The notes: generated by a model from the sequence alone, not told the origin. DNA of 64,000 bases from Fulvia fulva (GCF_020509005.1 NC_063014.1:2604001-2668000), one strand, 5' to 3'; numbered from the stretch's first letter, positions 35,056-48,034 are shown. Translations and numbers: made by a program.

Positions 35056-37185
<2,130 letters not shown>

Positions 37186-37379
37186 GCGGATAGCACTGAA
37201 TCTAGCGGCGTCGACAGTCGAGATTGTCATTACAGGCCAGTGACTGAATTCAGTTACGAGCGTACTTGCGGTTTTAGTCTGTGAGTTGATTTGGATCCTT
37301 AATTTTCATTGGCCTACGGTCGTATGTGCTGAGAGAAGCAATCTTACATTATATGCCAGCTATTACACTGCCTCCACTC

Positions 37380-39575
37380 TCACACCTGAAGGTCCTTCCT
37401 ATCATACAGATCCTCACTCGCCCGCTCGGCCGCCTTTTCCTCCGCAATCGCCTGCGTAGCCACCGCCAGCGTGACATTCGTGCCCGCAGTCACTCCACTG
37501 ATCCCCCACACCTGGCTTCCCAGATTCCTCGCCACAAGACTAAACACCGTAATGCTCATGAACGGGCTGACACAGCGGTTAATGATGAATCCACAAAGCA
37601 GCTTATGCCAGTTCCTCCGAAGGTGGCCATTCAGAAAGACAACCGCGAAAGCAAACCAGACCGACGGCGTGAAAGAGATCGCGAGCAACGGCAAAATTTT
37701 CATGAGCTTGAAGTTGGTGGCTACGCCATAAAGGAAGAGGCCGGTGTTGAAGACGCGGTAGTAGACCATGCTGAGACGGGTGACCTCGATAAGAGCCGCG
37801 ATCCGCGTGATCACAATCATGTTCTCACCCGCAAGGTAAAAGTAGTTGTTGAAATACGCATTACTTCCCCAGCGGCGACGTTGGCTGAGGTAATGCTTCA
37901 GACTTTGCGGTGCGACCGTCTCCGACCCTGCTTCAGGCACGAAAAGCGTATGGAGATGCTTCCCCTGCGAGAGCATCGAGTACGTGAGACGCCGATCTGT
38001 GCCAAGATACTGGACCTGATGGCGCAGGACAGGGTAGTCTGTGACGGGCTTTGCGTATTTCTGGATTGCACCGGCCATTTCGGGACGTACTACAATCATT
38101 GTTATGCAGCCAGGGAGACAGGTGACTTTGCCGGTGAAATGCTCTGCCCCACGCCGGACAATCTGGCCGAACGAGTATTGGAATTGCTGGTAGAGGTTCC
38201 AAACCGACCATTCGAGGCCTGCCTCGTACTCGACGAAGACGAAGCCGCACGCTGCGATGGCGTTGGGGTCCGCTAGACATGCGTCTGCCAGTGAAGCGAG
38301 TGCGCCTTGGTGAATTGTCGAGTCGGCATCGGTGCCAAAAATGGAGTCGAAGGCCTCGAAGTCCGGCAGCTTGGTCAGTTGTGGCAAAATGGTGGTCCAG
38401 AGTTCTTCTCTGAGGCGAAGCACGTCCTTGTCGATATTGGCCCGAGGGTGATTGAAGAGGTCATGACAGAGCACCAAAGAGTCTTTCTTGCCAGCATTAG
38501 GCGACTTCTCGATGCACAGCGTCGGTATATCGTCCACAAATCCGGCATCAATTTTCAACGTACCGACCTTCCATTTGAGAGAGACATATTGTCGTTCGAA
38601 AGAGGCAACCACCTTGGTCATATGCTCTTTGATCGGTCTGGGCTTGCCATCCAGGATGATACACATGACCTGACGATGTTGCCCAGTCCCGTTATCGCGC
38701 AACGAGAACAGAGTCTTGACAATCTGCTCTTCCGACTCGGAATACGCCGGGATGAGGCTCAGGATCCAAGCGGCTTTTCGAGGTGGAAGTGCCACGAACA
38801 GTTTCTTGATCGCATAGTATATCCGACAAAACACCTGGATCCACACCGACAGGAAGTCCTTACTTTTGAAGAACAGAATCACACACAAAACCCACACGCC
38901 TGAGTATCCGACCGCGCTGACCACAATACACGCTACGTTGAAGGCGAAGACGATGGACGCAAACACCAGACGCTGATGAAGCAGCTCTCTGCGTGTCAAA
39001 ATCCGAGCGGGATTTACCGGCTGTTGATCTGGAGCAAGCCCCTTCTCCACATCGAGGTCGAACGCTCCCGGTCCTGGGGTCGTGTAAAACCTCTCGATTT
39101 CTTCCTCCGTTGGACTGAAAACTCCCTCCGTCATGTGGGACACGATCGACTGCCGACCATTGTGTCCCAAAGCGACGTCAGAGGCGACTGAGAATCGTCT
39201 CGTCCCAGTAGCCGGCAGCGATATGGTGGAAAGCCTACGTCCCGCGGCCTGCGTCAGATCGAAGCTTCTCGCCCTTCGCGTCGACTCTTGTTTATGGAAA
39301 GAGGGCCATCGATGCCGCTGTTCTTGCGATGACCCTGAGATCCGCTTCCATGACCAGCGCTTCCTGGAGCGTGTTTGCTCATCGTTGGCCGCGGTGGTAG
39401 AAGGGGAAGTCCAAGTCGAGTCTGACCGATGGCGTTGCGAAATCTCATCCGGGGCTATACCTTCACTCCCTAGAAACTGCGAATCCCTCTGTGGCCGGAC
39501 AGACGATACATTCGTCGCGAAGTCATATCGATCGGTGGCCCACAGTCCGCCACCAAGGTCTGCGACGGGATTCAT
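37380..39575 (-). CDS. Chitin synthase, class VI-like (GT2)
   Basis: A single-exon minus-strand gene; from the ATG at 39575 it encodes 731 residues. After a Ser/Arg-rich N-terminus and two membrane helices come the GT2 chitin synthase signatures: IPAYSESEEQIVKTLFSLRD, GTDADST, YQQFQYSFGQ, LPGC, TDRRLTYSML and the diagnostic QRRRW at about 565-569, followed by several membrane helices. The block QRRRWGSNAYFNN and the short length without a myosin motor suggest the filamentous-fungus class VI (A. fumigatus ChsD type). The enzyme polymerises UDP-GlcNAc into chitin at the plasma membrane. The frame is open upstream to about 39989 but through a 16-C run and low-complexity sequence, so I chose the ATG preceding NPVADLGGGLW; ATG 39929 is an alternative. 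Confidence 0.9.
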   Translation of the reverse strand: MNPVADLGGGLWATDRYDFATNVSSVRPQRDSQFLGSEGIAPDEISQRHRSDSTWTSPSTTAANDEQTRSRKRWSWKRISGSSQEQRHRWPSFHKQESTRRARSFDLTQAAGRRLSTISLPATGTRRFSVASDVALGHNGRQSIVSHMTEGVFSPTEEEIERFYTTPGPGAFDLDVEKGLAPDQQPVNPARILTRRELLHQRLVFASIVFAFNVACIVVSAVGYSGVWVLCVILFFKSKDFLSVWIQVFCRIYYAIKKLFVALPPRKAAWILSLIPAYSESEEQIVKTLFSLRDNGTGQHRQVMCIILDGKPRPIKEHMTKVVASFERQYVSLKWKVGTLKIDAGFVDDIPTLCIEKSPNAGKKDSLVLCHDLFNHPRANIDKDVLRLREELWTTILPQLTKLPDFEAFDSIFGTDADSTIHQGALASLADACLADPNAIAACGFVFVEYEAGLEWSVWNLYQQFQYSFGQIVRRGAEHFTGKVTCLPGCITMIVVRPEMAGAIQKYAKPVTDYPVLRHQVQYLGTDRRLTYSMLSQGKHLHTLFVPEAGSETVAPQSLKHYLSQRRRWGSNAYFNNYFYLAGENMIVITRIAALIEVTRLSMVYYRVFNTGLFLYGVATNFKLMKILPLLAISFTPSVWFAFAVVFLNGHLRRNWHKLLCGFIINRCVSPFMSITVFSLVARNLGSQVWGISGVTAGTNVTLAVATQAIAEEKAAERASEDLYDRKDLQV

Positions 39576-41191
39576 TTGTAGGTGCTTCGTGCGTGTCTTG
39601 CAGCCACCACGTACGCTCAGGAGATTGGTCGGTGTCACCCTCGCTCCGACCAATGTGTGCCCACCGATGCCGCCTCTGTTGCAAGCTGCTCGACCGCCGT
39701 GTATGGGTTGTCTGCCCCCCCCCCCCCCCCGAGGGTGACATGCTGCAGGTGAGTGACTCGGGTAGGGCATCGAAAGGCGTCGACAAAAGTTCGGCACACC
39801 ACCCTGCTGTTTTGCTTGCTGACTATTTGGCAGTGGAAGCCAATCCGAGCTGAAGCGCCGTCGTTCATGATCTTCGAGAGCTGTGGGGTGGTAACGAGAC
39901 TCGTTCCAAGCGTGCTCATGATTCCGCATTCCGAACGGACACGCTTCAAGTCGCTGCTCCAGCGTCACATGCTGGGATGGTAATGGCAATGATCGATTGA
40001 GACTGAGACGGGAGCTTCAGTAGCTCAACTGAATACACACGCGGCGGGAGTGTCGGTACCCACGGAGCATGCACCTCACAAGCAGCGGAGGGGTTCCCAA
40101 CGCGTAAGGCTCTTTGTCTCACAGTTGCATCATTGTTCTGCACGTCTCTTCAAGCCCGTAGGCCCTTCGGCTCGGCCCATATCCGTGTAAACAAAGAGAG
40201 GAGAATACAAAGCTTCAGGGCCCAGACGCCAGGAGGTCGCTTCTATAAACGCCAAGCAAAGCGCATGACATCGAGTGGCGTGCGTTTGATTGGCTCGCTT
40301 AAAATCAACCGTAAAGATGGAAGCCTGAGGTCACATCAGAGCATCTGGCCACAGGGCGAAGCAGCCTCCGTCCATGACTAAACAGCAGTACGCATAGGAG
40401 AGAAAGCCCACGATGCAGAGCTGAGAGCTTGATATCAGCCGCTCTACCCACTCCTCGCCCTTGACCACGCGGTCGTGTCCTTCTCGTCCGCTTCTGTCCA
40501 GCGCCCCGTTCATTCACACGAGCATCCACTGGCCCTCTCCTGTTGAGATGTCGACTACACTTACCACATCTCATCGCGGCTTTGGCCATGGTCAAGAACA
40601 TTCTTGTCATCCTCCCCTCCCATCTCCACAGTCCGACTATACTTGCCTCACATCGACGCTGCTTTTTACCATGGCCGAGAGATATATTCTGTGCTCGCTT
40701 TGAACCGCATAGCCCACATCACTAAGCTCGCTGCAGTCATCTTTGACCAGAACTGTCATGGCCATGGCCGTTGCTTTGAATCCGTTGTCTGTCACTCCGG
40801 GACCTGGTGTGGATCATGCCTCGGTGTGGATCGAGCCTCGAGCCGTACTCTCCAAGATGCTGTTCAGCTCTCTCGAGACATATATATCCCCTGCAATTGC
40901 TCCATTTGAGTCGACCAGTTTGCCATAAAAGATGATGTCGACAGCCGCTGGGCCGGCTCTGCTGCCGCATGTCGAGACGACCCTGGAATACAATGCCCCG
41001 AAGCTCTTCGGGGAACGCAGGCGCTCATCGGCACTGGAGATGAGCCTATTGACTGTGTCAGTATTCCCAAGTCGTTCGTGTCGTTCCTCGCTGACAGCTT
41101 TTGAAGTGATACATCTCTCGAACAAGGTTATCAGGTGGTAGAAAAGCAGACCAGCAACGTGAACTTGCGTGCCGTCGAGGCCAACAATGCC
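39576..41191. other. Divergent intergenic region, chitin synthase / dehydrogenase
   Basis: This holds the leaders and promoters of two oppositely transcribed genes. On the plus strand, from an ATG near 40758 and again at about 40920-41090, sequence has codon-like texture: an N-terminal piece MAMAVALNPLSVTPGPGVDH, then a second-frame piece (LIGTGDEPIDCVSIPKSF) that is in frame with the dehydrogenase but separated by a TGA near 41091. This may be a lost or alternatively spliced N-terminus of the dehydrogenase. The rest shows nothing. Confidence 0.4.
39715..39730. repeat. 16-base poly-C run
   Basis: Sixteen consecutive C on the plus strand, about 140 bases upstream of the chosen chitin synthase start. 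If translated it would give a poly-Gly run, which argues that it lies in the leader. Confidence 0.95.
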
Positions 41192-42370
41192 ATGAGTAGA
41201 GTCATTCACCGGTCTGCCTCTGATGGTGACCCGCATGTCTGTGTCGTGGGTGTTGGTTTTGTCGGAGAGATACTTTTAAAGGAGTTCGGCTCCGTCTTTC
41301 CAGCCATAGGTTTCGACATTTCCGAACGTCGTCTCGACAGCATCCGGTCTGACTTTGCATCCTTGAAGAATGTCCGCCTTTCGTCGTCACCAGAAATCCT
41401 CAAGGAAGCGACTCACTTCTGCATTTCTGTCCCAACTCTGTTGCGCAACGACAGGTCCGTCAACACCGATCACCTGGTCAGAGCGATTGCCATGGTCACC
41501 AGTCATGCTCGTCCCGGCTCAACGATCGTCATCGAGTCGAGTGTCTCTGTTGGCATGACGCGCGCTTTGCTCGGTCCATACAAGGCCAAGTTCCATTGCG
41601 GAATGTCGCCAGAGCGAGTCGACCCGGGCCGTACTTTGCCTCCCGCCCACGAGATTCCCAAGATCATCAGCGCTTTGACGGAGCCAGCCTTACTGAGCAT
41701 GCACAAAGTCTACTCTCAAGCATTCCAAACCGTGGTGCCAGGTTCGAAACCGGAAATCGCTGAAATGACAAAGCTCTTCGAGAACTGCTATCGCATGATC
41801 AACATTGCTTATGTCAACGAGATTGCAGACGCCTGCGAGCAGCAACAGATCGATGTCGATGAAGTCGTCGCGGCAGCTGCCACGAAGCCCTTTGGGTTTC
41901 AATCTTTCAAGCCTGGACTCGGAGTCGGTGGTCACTGCATCCCGGTCAACCCATTCTATCTCATGGCCAACAACAGCTTACCGCTCCTGCAGCAAGCAAC
42001 CGACGCAACCTGGAACCGCCCACGACTGATTGCTCGAGACTTTCTCAGCCAATGCAAGAAGCATGCCGGCGGTACTACACGGATACTTGTCGTCGGCATG
42101 GGGTTCAAGCCTGGGCAAAGTGTGGTCGACTTCTCACCGGCGGTTGCATTCGCAGAAGAGCTACTTGATGCTGGCTGCGATTCTCTGGCATTCCACGATC
42201 CGCTAGTCGCTCAGGAACAGCTGCCGCGCATCCGTAAGCTGGCCGGCCAAGACTTTGACTGCGAGAGCATTCAAAAGTCATTCGATGCCATCGCTGTCTG
42301 CACGAAACAGGAAGGGGTAGACTGGGTCGTGCTGAAGAAGGTGCAAAATGTTATCATCCAGTGGTTTTAG
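41192..42370 (+). CDS. Nucleotide-sugar dehydrogenase (UDP-glucose/UDP-ManNAc dehydrogenase family)
   Basis: An uninterrupted frame of 392 residues from the ATG at 41192. The NAD-binding fold begins VCVVGVGFVG (GVGFVG, residues 20-25). STIVIESSVSVGMTRAL and MSPERVDPGRTLPPAHEIPK are family-typical, and the catalytic cysteine is in GVGGHCIPVNPFY (Cys249). The C-terminal UDP-binding domain contains ILVVGMGFKPGQSVVDFSPA. The family oxidises the C6 hydroxyl of UDP-hexoses to uronic acids with two NAD+. This fungal branch resembles bacterial WecC/WbpA more than the housekeeping UDP-glucose dehydrogenase. It is divergently transcribed from the chitin synthase about 1.6 kb away. The true N-terminus may lie further upstream, where matching-frame sequence is interrupted by a TGA. 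Confidence 0.87.
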   Translation: MSRVIHRSASDGDPHVCVVGVGFVGEILLKEFGSVFPAIGFDISERRLDSIRSDFASLKNVRLSSSPEILKEATHFCISVPTLLRNDRSVNTDHLVRAIAMVTSHARPGSTIVIESSVSVGMTRALLGPYKAKFHCGMSPERVDPGRTLPPAHEIPKIISALTEPALLSMHKVYSQAFQTVVPGSKPEIAEMTKLFENCYRMINIAYVNEIADACEQQQIDVDEVVAAAATKPFGFQSFKPGLGVGGHCIPVNPFYLMANNSLPLLQQATDATWNRPRLIARDFLSQCKKHAGGTTRILVVGMGFKPGQSVVDFSPAVAFAEELLDAGCDSLAFHDPLVAQEQLPRIRKLAGQDFDCESIQKSFDAIAVCTKQEGVDWVVLKKVQNVIIQWF

Positions 42371-42971
42371 TGGATCGTTTGGATGTTTCGCGGACATTCG
42401 AAGGGAATCATCAATCTTGTTACAGCCCTTGTGATAGATAGTGACACCTTCTGTAGCATTGACAAGCGAAGGTCCGGAGATCTGTTCAGTCATGAAGGGA
42501 TGCCCTAAGATCATTGGCTTGTGGTCGTATGTGCTAGATAACTCCATTGACCCTTATATAGCAGCTCAACATTTTGCACGCCTAGACCAGCATGCGAAGT
42601 CCAATCACACCACAATCGGTTCGAGATCAGGTGGCCGCATGCATGCGGTCGGATCGAGTGATGAGACCCAAAGCCCTGAGTATCTAGTCTGTGTTGCAGG
42701 TTGCACTAAACCGATAATGTTTTGTGCATACTTGCCGTATGCAGTAGAGTTGCGTTTGACGTTTCTGGAAATTTTGCGCCGATCCTCTTGGGTGCACACA
42801 CTTAGCCGCAAGGCGACTTTGGTTTAAGAGCCCGCATCGCCCACTGTTGCCAGATCTACCATGCTGTTCCTCAGTGAGCGTGGTTGTTTATTTTGACACT
42901 CTCATTTCGGCGGCCGACAAGATTCAACCTGACTCGACCCAGGTTCTTGCCATCGGAGGATATTACAAGCA
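42371..42971. other. Intergenic region
   Basis: No gene is supported. A TATATA-like element (CCTTATATAGC) lies near 42553, about 420 bases upstream of the membrane-protein ATG. Confidence 0.35.
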
Positions 42972-43704
42972 ATGGATTCACCGAGTGTCGAGAAACGCCG
43001 CAGATCATGGCGAGAACCAGAAACATTCCAATACTTATGCGCGAGCGGAGCCCTCTTGACCTCCATTTTCAACGCGGCAGGCCTCGCGTCCGCTGAGTTC
43101 TTACCGCCTATCTCTCCGTTCTGGGATGCCCAACGGACAGCAAACCATTACCGGACTCATGAGAAAGGCGTCCAGGTGGGTGCTTCTCTGATTCTCTTCT
43201 CGACAATTTTTTCATACCGTACACAATCGCATGCTCAGCGCAGATGGGAAGGATCCCGGGCTTGCATCCTGCCGTTGCCCAGATTCAGCTCGCCGGTGGT
43301 ACAGCAGGTACGCTCGTATTTGTTCTGCCAGGAATTGTTCTGGCTACTGCACATTATCGCCTCGATAGAGACCCGGAGATCACACAGGCTTTCAACGACC
43401 TTTTCTGGATCCTGTACTCGATGCCCTGGCCGCCGTTCATGGTCCAAAGTTTTGCCTATGCATACGCCATAATGTGGGACCGTCGTAAAACTGTCGCTTT
43501 TAGGAAATACGTTGTGGTACTCAACATTGTGGCACCCTTGCTGTATGTTCCGGCTGCGGCATTGTCGACGGTCAGGAGGGTCCATTAGCATGGGATGGAG
43601 CGGTGACTTTTTGGATACCTGCTGTGGGTTGGTGTATTCAAGTCATGATCAGCTCGCTCTGCCTGATAAGAGCTGTATCCTACGAGACTGCCATGGATGG
43701 CTGA
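42972..43704 (+). pseudogene. Multi-pass integral membrane protein with two homopolymer frameshifts
   Basis: The ATG at 42972 begins MDSPSVEKRRRSWREPETF and leads into FLPPISPFWDAQRTANHYRT and the first helices. The protein then switches frame three ways. At a T6 run (43207-43212), one more T would continue as FFIPYTIACSAQMGRIPGLH. At a GGG (43578-43580), one more G would continue as LAWDGAVTFWIPAVGWCIQ to a stop at 43704. With those two changes the protein would have four or five membrane segments and resemble a common fungal family of uncharacterised small integral membrane proteins. No intron signals explain the shifts. I infer a recently inactivated gene, or two errors in base runs. Confidence 0.65.
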
Positions 43705-44736
43705 GCAGTCGATGTTGAAGTTCAGCCACCAAGACTTGAGTCCGCAGCAAGCTCTGCTTGGGGTTTTCCGGAAGCCGAGAGGCACTTGTGTAGAAGCGAC
43801 TGAGAAGGAGGTACTCGTGTCGCTTGCAGTGATCCGATTGTCACACCTATACGTGACTCTGAAGGCGATCCATTGCTTGCGGCACGAGCAACGTGATGGA
43901 GAACTTGGAGTCTGTCGTGAGGCACGTCGGCTGTCTTGGCGAGGTGAATCTTGTGTTATGCCGAAGCTCCGCAGCTAATGAATGAGCTCAAGTTGTTCTT
44001 ACGTGTCAGTTCAACGTCTTGCGTGTCTAGGGCAGCAAGCAAGGCCCGATAGCTCCAGTATCAGGTTAGGAGTAGATGGTTTGTTACGAAGGTCGCTTTG
44101 GTATCACCCCACCCCACCCTGATGACTTGTAGAGCTTCGAGGGATTGCGTACACCGCATACTCCCCATTCATTCTTAAGAAGCTCTCAGTAACGAGATCT
44201 CCTACATTGGGTCCGAAGCATAATGAGGTGAAAAGACTGTCTTATGGCCGATTCTTCGTCGACTGTGCCACGAAGTTGCGTGGAGTCGCGCCGCATGGCC
44301 CGGAGCGTGCGACCCGCGTGCCTTGGCGGATTAAACGAAGCTCTCGTGGACGCTTAGAGTTTCCCCGTGACCATAGCGAAGGAGTGAGCTCACCTATCGC
44401 TTGATCGATGGTGTCTGACGATCGATCACCTTTGGTGTATGACGCTTTGGGGCTAGCTGACACTCGCGCATCATGGAAGTGCTAAGCAAAATCCACTCCA
44501 TTCAAGTACATTCACAAGCCAGCCGTGACTGCCCTCGTCTACCCGATCAACTTCACCACAGGTCGACATGATGCCAAATACAAGCTCGAACATAAGCCCT
44601 GGGCACCCACTGGAGCGCATGTATGCGACTTTCCAGCATCAGAGCGGTCACGGTGTGCTGATCAAATCCGTCCAGCGCGCGATACCTCAATCCTTCAGAC
44701 CTAGCAGCTTTCCGTCAAGCATGCGCAGACCCCGAA
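43705..44736. other. Intergenic region with possible F-box exon
   Basis: Mostly featureless. Just before 44737, in the frame of the following gene and after a TGA near 44660, the sequence reads YLNPSDLAAFRQAC, which resembles part of an F-box. An upstream exon or a longer start is therefore possible, but I cannot place it. Confidence 0.4.
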
Positions 44737-45783
44737 ATGACAATGCAAGCCATAGCAGACTCATGGCTGAGCACCTGGAGAACAAGCCTTATGGGGTCGG
44801 ACATTCAGCGTCTGGAGACCCTGGCAGCAGATGAAGACTTGGCAAAACATGTGAACGTCATCAGCATCGCTGACGACAGTGAATCGCTCGATCCGTATGT
44901 CACTTCGGAACTGCCGTCTCTTGAGCGAAGTTACGACATCTGGCCCCGGAACGATGCTGGTACAGTCGTATCAAGCGAGATCGGCGTTGCAGCGCTTCAA
45001 GCTCTTTTCCGGCAGCAACGGCTTCGCCCCGAGACGATAGTGATTCGAGATTACCGCATCGCTGCAGTAAACTTTGATCTTTGCTCGGAAATGTCCGTGG
45101 TACGGAATCTCTTCGTACCAAAAGCGTTCGATCGGTCCGATCAAAGCCCAGTATTCGCTCTTGCAAGAGACGTAATTCGAAGCAGTGATCTGGCAATAAC
45201 GTCAATTCAGCTCAAGCCTGGTACAGATCCATCATCCCAAGGCTCCGCTCTCAGTCTACCACGCTTCCAGAACCAGGCGAGTACTCTTGTACTGGGCTCT
45301 CCTGGCGTATCAGTCGTGCGCATTCATCTCTCGCCCGCACATCAGGGTCGAAGCTTTGGGTTCTCCATGCTGAAATCGGCAGAGCTACGCCTGGACGATG
45401 AGTGCGCCCCGTACTGGATTGAGCAGGTCTTCTGCCGTGCCGTGGCGCTAGACGCTCTGCACATCTCGATCAGGTGTCAATTGGGCACGACGATACCTGC
45501 GGAGAAAGTCTTGATGAAGCTGAGAACATTCAGCCTGGCCCACTCGAGAGTTCCCGCAGAAGCTATATACAGCTTCTTGTCGGCGTCAGCACACACTTTG
45601 GCCGAGCTTGAGCTCCGTCAGGTGACGCTCGCCTTTGGTTTCACGTGGTCAGAAGTGCTGTCGACGCTGGCGACGAGGCTCGTAGCGATGACTTCGTTTA
45701 GTCTGCAGCTTCTGAGAGAAGCAGCTGAAGGTTACATGCCTCTTGACTGGTGCGATCTAATGGAAGAGCACTTGGAAGAGTAG
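44737..45783 (+). CDS. F-box-like / unknown fungal protein
   Basis: An open frame of 348 residues from the ATG at 44737 to 45783. It contains SDIQRLETLAADEDLAKHVN, a segment common at the start of the variable region of fungal F-box proteins. Repeated Leu-rich beta/alpha-like units follow (SFGFSMLKSAELRL, ALDALHISIRC, HTLAELELRQVTL), consistent with degenerate leucine-rich repeats. The F-box itself is only partly visible upstream of the ATG, so the real start may be earlier. F-box proteins recruit substrates to SCF ubiquitin ligases; that role is an inference here. No signal peptide or membrane helix is seen. Confidence 0.55.
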   Translation: MTMQAIADSWLSTWRTSLMGSDIQRLETLAADEDLAKHVNVISIADDSESLDPYVTSELPSLERSYDIWPRNDAGTVVSSEIGVAALQALFRQQRLRPETIVIRDYRIAAVNFDLCSEMSVVRNLFVPKAFDRSDQSPVFALARDVIRSSDLAITSIQLKPGTDPSSQGSALSLPRFQNQASTLVLGSPGVSVVRIHLSPAHQGRSFGFSMLKSAELRLDDECAPYWIEQVFCRAVALDALHISIRCQLGTTIPAEKVLMKLRTFSLAHSRVPAEAIYSFLSASAHTLAELELRQVTLAFGFTWSEVLSTLATRLVAMTSFSLQLLREAAEGYMPLDWCDLMEEHLEE

Positions 45784-46685
45784 TATCGTGCTGGGTTAGA
45801 GCTCGTTGTCAAAGGACCAGCGAACAACAAGAGAGTGACCAGCATGTCTTATCGGGGACCGGATGCTGGTATAGTTCTCGCAATTGTGGCGAGGCATGGA
45901 AGGCAGGGTGTACCTAACTTGGAATCCTTCAGATCCGACGGCGCAAGTGCTGAACCATAGATTGGCCTAGGACAATGTTAATGTACTTTGGACTTCCTTC
46001 GTTCCAGTCTGTAACGCGAGCTCGTCTTGAAGGTGACCCCTTGCTTGCGATCTCTTCCCCCTTCCCATTTTCGGCTTCTCGGTGGACATACAGTCATCAA
46101 TCCCAAGATATCTGGTGCCAAGGACTCGATTCGGACCCTCTTTCAGCTTGGCCATGTCGAACGTATTAGGTCTTACAACGGGAATCTTCCATGGGGTACC
46201 TTGTTCGCGATGTACACGATCGGGTCGTCGGGTGCTCTGGCCGGCTTTATCTCTGGCTGAGGCGTCTCCAAGCCGCGTGCTAACAAGCCGTCGAAGGTAG
46301 TGCATAGCGGGCACGACCTGTCGTAGGCGGTAAAGTACAGAGTGACTACCCGCATGTACTCTTGCAGTGCCAAGCAGCCTATGCACGGCACACTGAACGA
46401 AGCTGTTACACTACAGCTTGCTCAGCATGTCAGACTCTTTTCCAGTCTTGATTCGCCATGGAAGAAACGAAGGATGTGCGCCATCGTCGAATGTCGTAGG
46501 TGTTCCGGTCTATCACATGCAAGAACTCGCGTCGGACAGACAGTAATACTGACTGGTGTGTTGAGCCGCGCAGCGAGAGACATACATATGGTCGTTCACT
46601 GCGACCAACCCGACTTCCACTCATCACATTTCGCGCCAAAAGTCCGTCTGTCCAACCTTACAGACCAAAGACATCACTCACATCC
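45784..46685. other. Intergenic region
   Basis: About 0.9 kb. Open frames on both strands (up to 139 codons) without recognisable features; nothing supported. Confidence 0.4.
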
Positions 46686-46881
46686 ATGGCTGTGACGTAC
46701 GGCAGCTGCAAGACAGCTGGATGCACCTGCCCCAATTTTGTCCGTCATCCACTCTGGGACTCTGCCCATGGTGCATACGCTGAGTGCAACACCTGCAACC
46801 ATAGTAGGACTCGTAAGTGCTTCGTCGGGGTGAGTTATGCGATCATGCTGATGTACTACAGAGCACAAGCACGTTACCTGA
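46686..46881 (+). CDS. 48-residue Cys/His-rich (putative zinc-binding) protein
   Basis: Two exons, 46686-46812 and 46862-46881, joined by a 49-nt GTAAGT...ACAG intron with a GCTGAT branch-like site. The product has 48 residues. It starts MAVTYGSCKTAGCTCPNF and ends CNTCNHSRTQHKHVT. Four N-terminal-to-middle cysteines (C8, C13, C15 and those of CNTC) and three closely spaced C-terminal histidines form a plausible metal site. Splicing creates the His-rich end: without it the frame runs into unrelated sequence. The size and Cys/His pattern recall short fungal proteins of unknown role, and I cannot name the family. Confidence 0.6.
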
Positions 46882-48034
46882 GCTCGTCTTGTACTTGATC
46901 CTGCTGAGCGTGTTGGCTGCAAGGAGGAATACTTAAGAAAAAGCCATGGACGGGTCGAGTGTTTGGCACAATTTCGTATTGGATGTGCATGCCGGTTGTG
47001 AGGCAGAGAGAGCAGAAGTCGTTGACCAGTCGTGGACGCATAATTGACAGGCTTGGCAACATTCTGGAGCACCTGAAGATCGTAGACTCCTGTATGGACT
47101 CATGTTGGGTTTTGAACTGAGCCAGCGGGTCCCGACCATAGCAGTTATGATCTCCCTCTGTTGGACGGTGTTGCTGATGTAGTATTGAAGCTTGAGTTCT
47201 TGCCACTGGTGGAGCAGTGCTTGAGATCCTGGCGTCAGCAGCTTGAGGGTCTGCATCGAGCCCAGCTGCACGCAGGTTCGTATTCGTCCAGGTGAACCAT
47301 GGCGTGTCAATTCCACAGTCGTCATGTTGGTCGGAGATGTACTGGAGAAGGCCCTGGTGCAAACAATAATGTTCATACAATAGTAAGATAATGGTCCTTC
47401 TATCCAAGCTACTGCGTTGCCACCACGAGCGCACAGTAGCACACGTATGAACAAGTCTTCTTGCCGTTAGTAAAAGCTCGCGCTCCCAGCCGTCTAGAGC
47501 GACCATGATCAAAAAGCAAAGCAACAAACGCAAAAGAAGCCAGAAGTAAAGATGTTACAAACACCACCATTGCCTTCCAGCGCAAAATCAAAAGGGCCCC
47601 TCACACCACAGCCATGCTTTCGTATTTTCGTCTCGTTTCCGTCCTGGAACAAAGCCAGCCCAGTTGCGCATGCGCGAATGGTCGTAGCAGTGTGGACATG
47701 TTGGTAAGCAGTAAACGCCGCCGAGTGTTGTTGTTGCGGTGCAGGGCACGCCCGTCCTGAGGCTCGTCTTTGAGTAGAGGCCACGGGCCGGCTCCACGTC
47801 ACCCGCTGTCTATAGTCTATGTTCTCGTTATGTTCTGTTTTCGTGTCATATCGCTGTGCCTCCCATTTTTGTTGCAAATAACAGATGAACGTTGCGCCTT
47901 TGAAAGCAGTAATCCGCCGTGTATCCCGTAGCATGCACGAGTGATCGTCAGGTCGAACAAAGCAATGATCATCTCGTAACTTTTCGTATCGCGCCGAATC
48001 GAAGAAAGGTGCGTTGCCGCAGGCCGCCGTTGAA
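46882..48034. other. Intergenic region and AmdX-like 3' UTR
   Basis: No gene is supported. The right part should be the 3' UTR of the minus-strand regulator; the minus-strand frame 46874-47533 (219 codons) shows no domain or codon pattern to support it. Confidence 0.4.

Noticed and set aside
46874..47533. 219-codon minus-strand frame
   Set aside because: Patchy composition, overlaps an alternative frame of similar length, and no conserved features.
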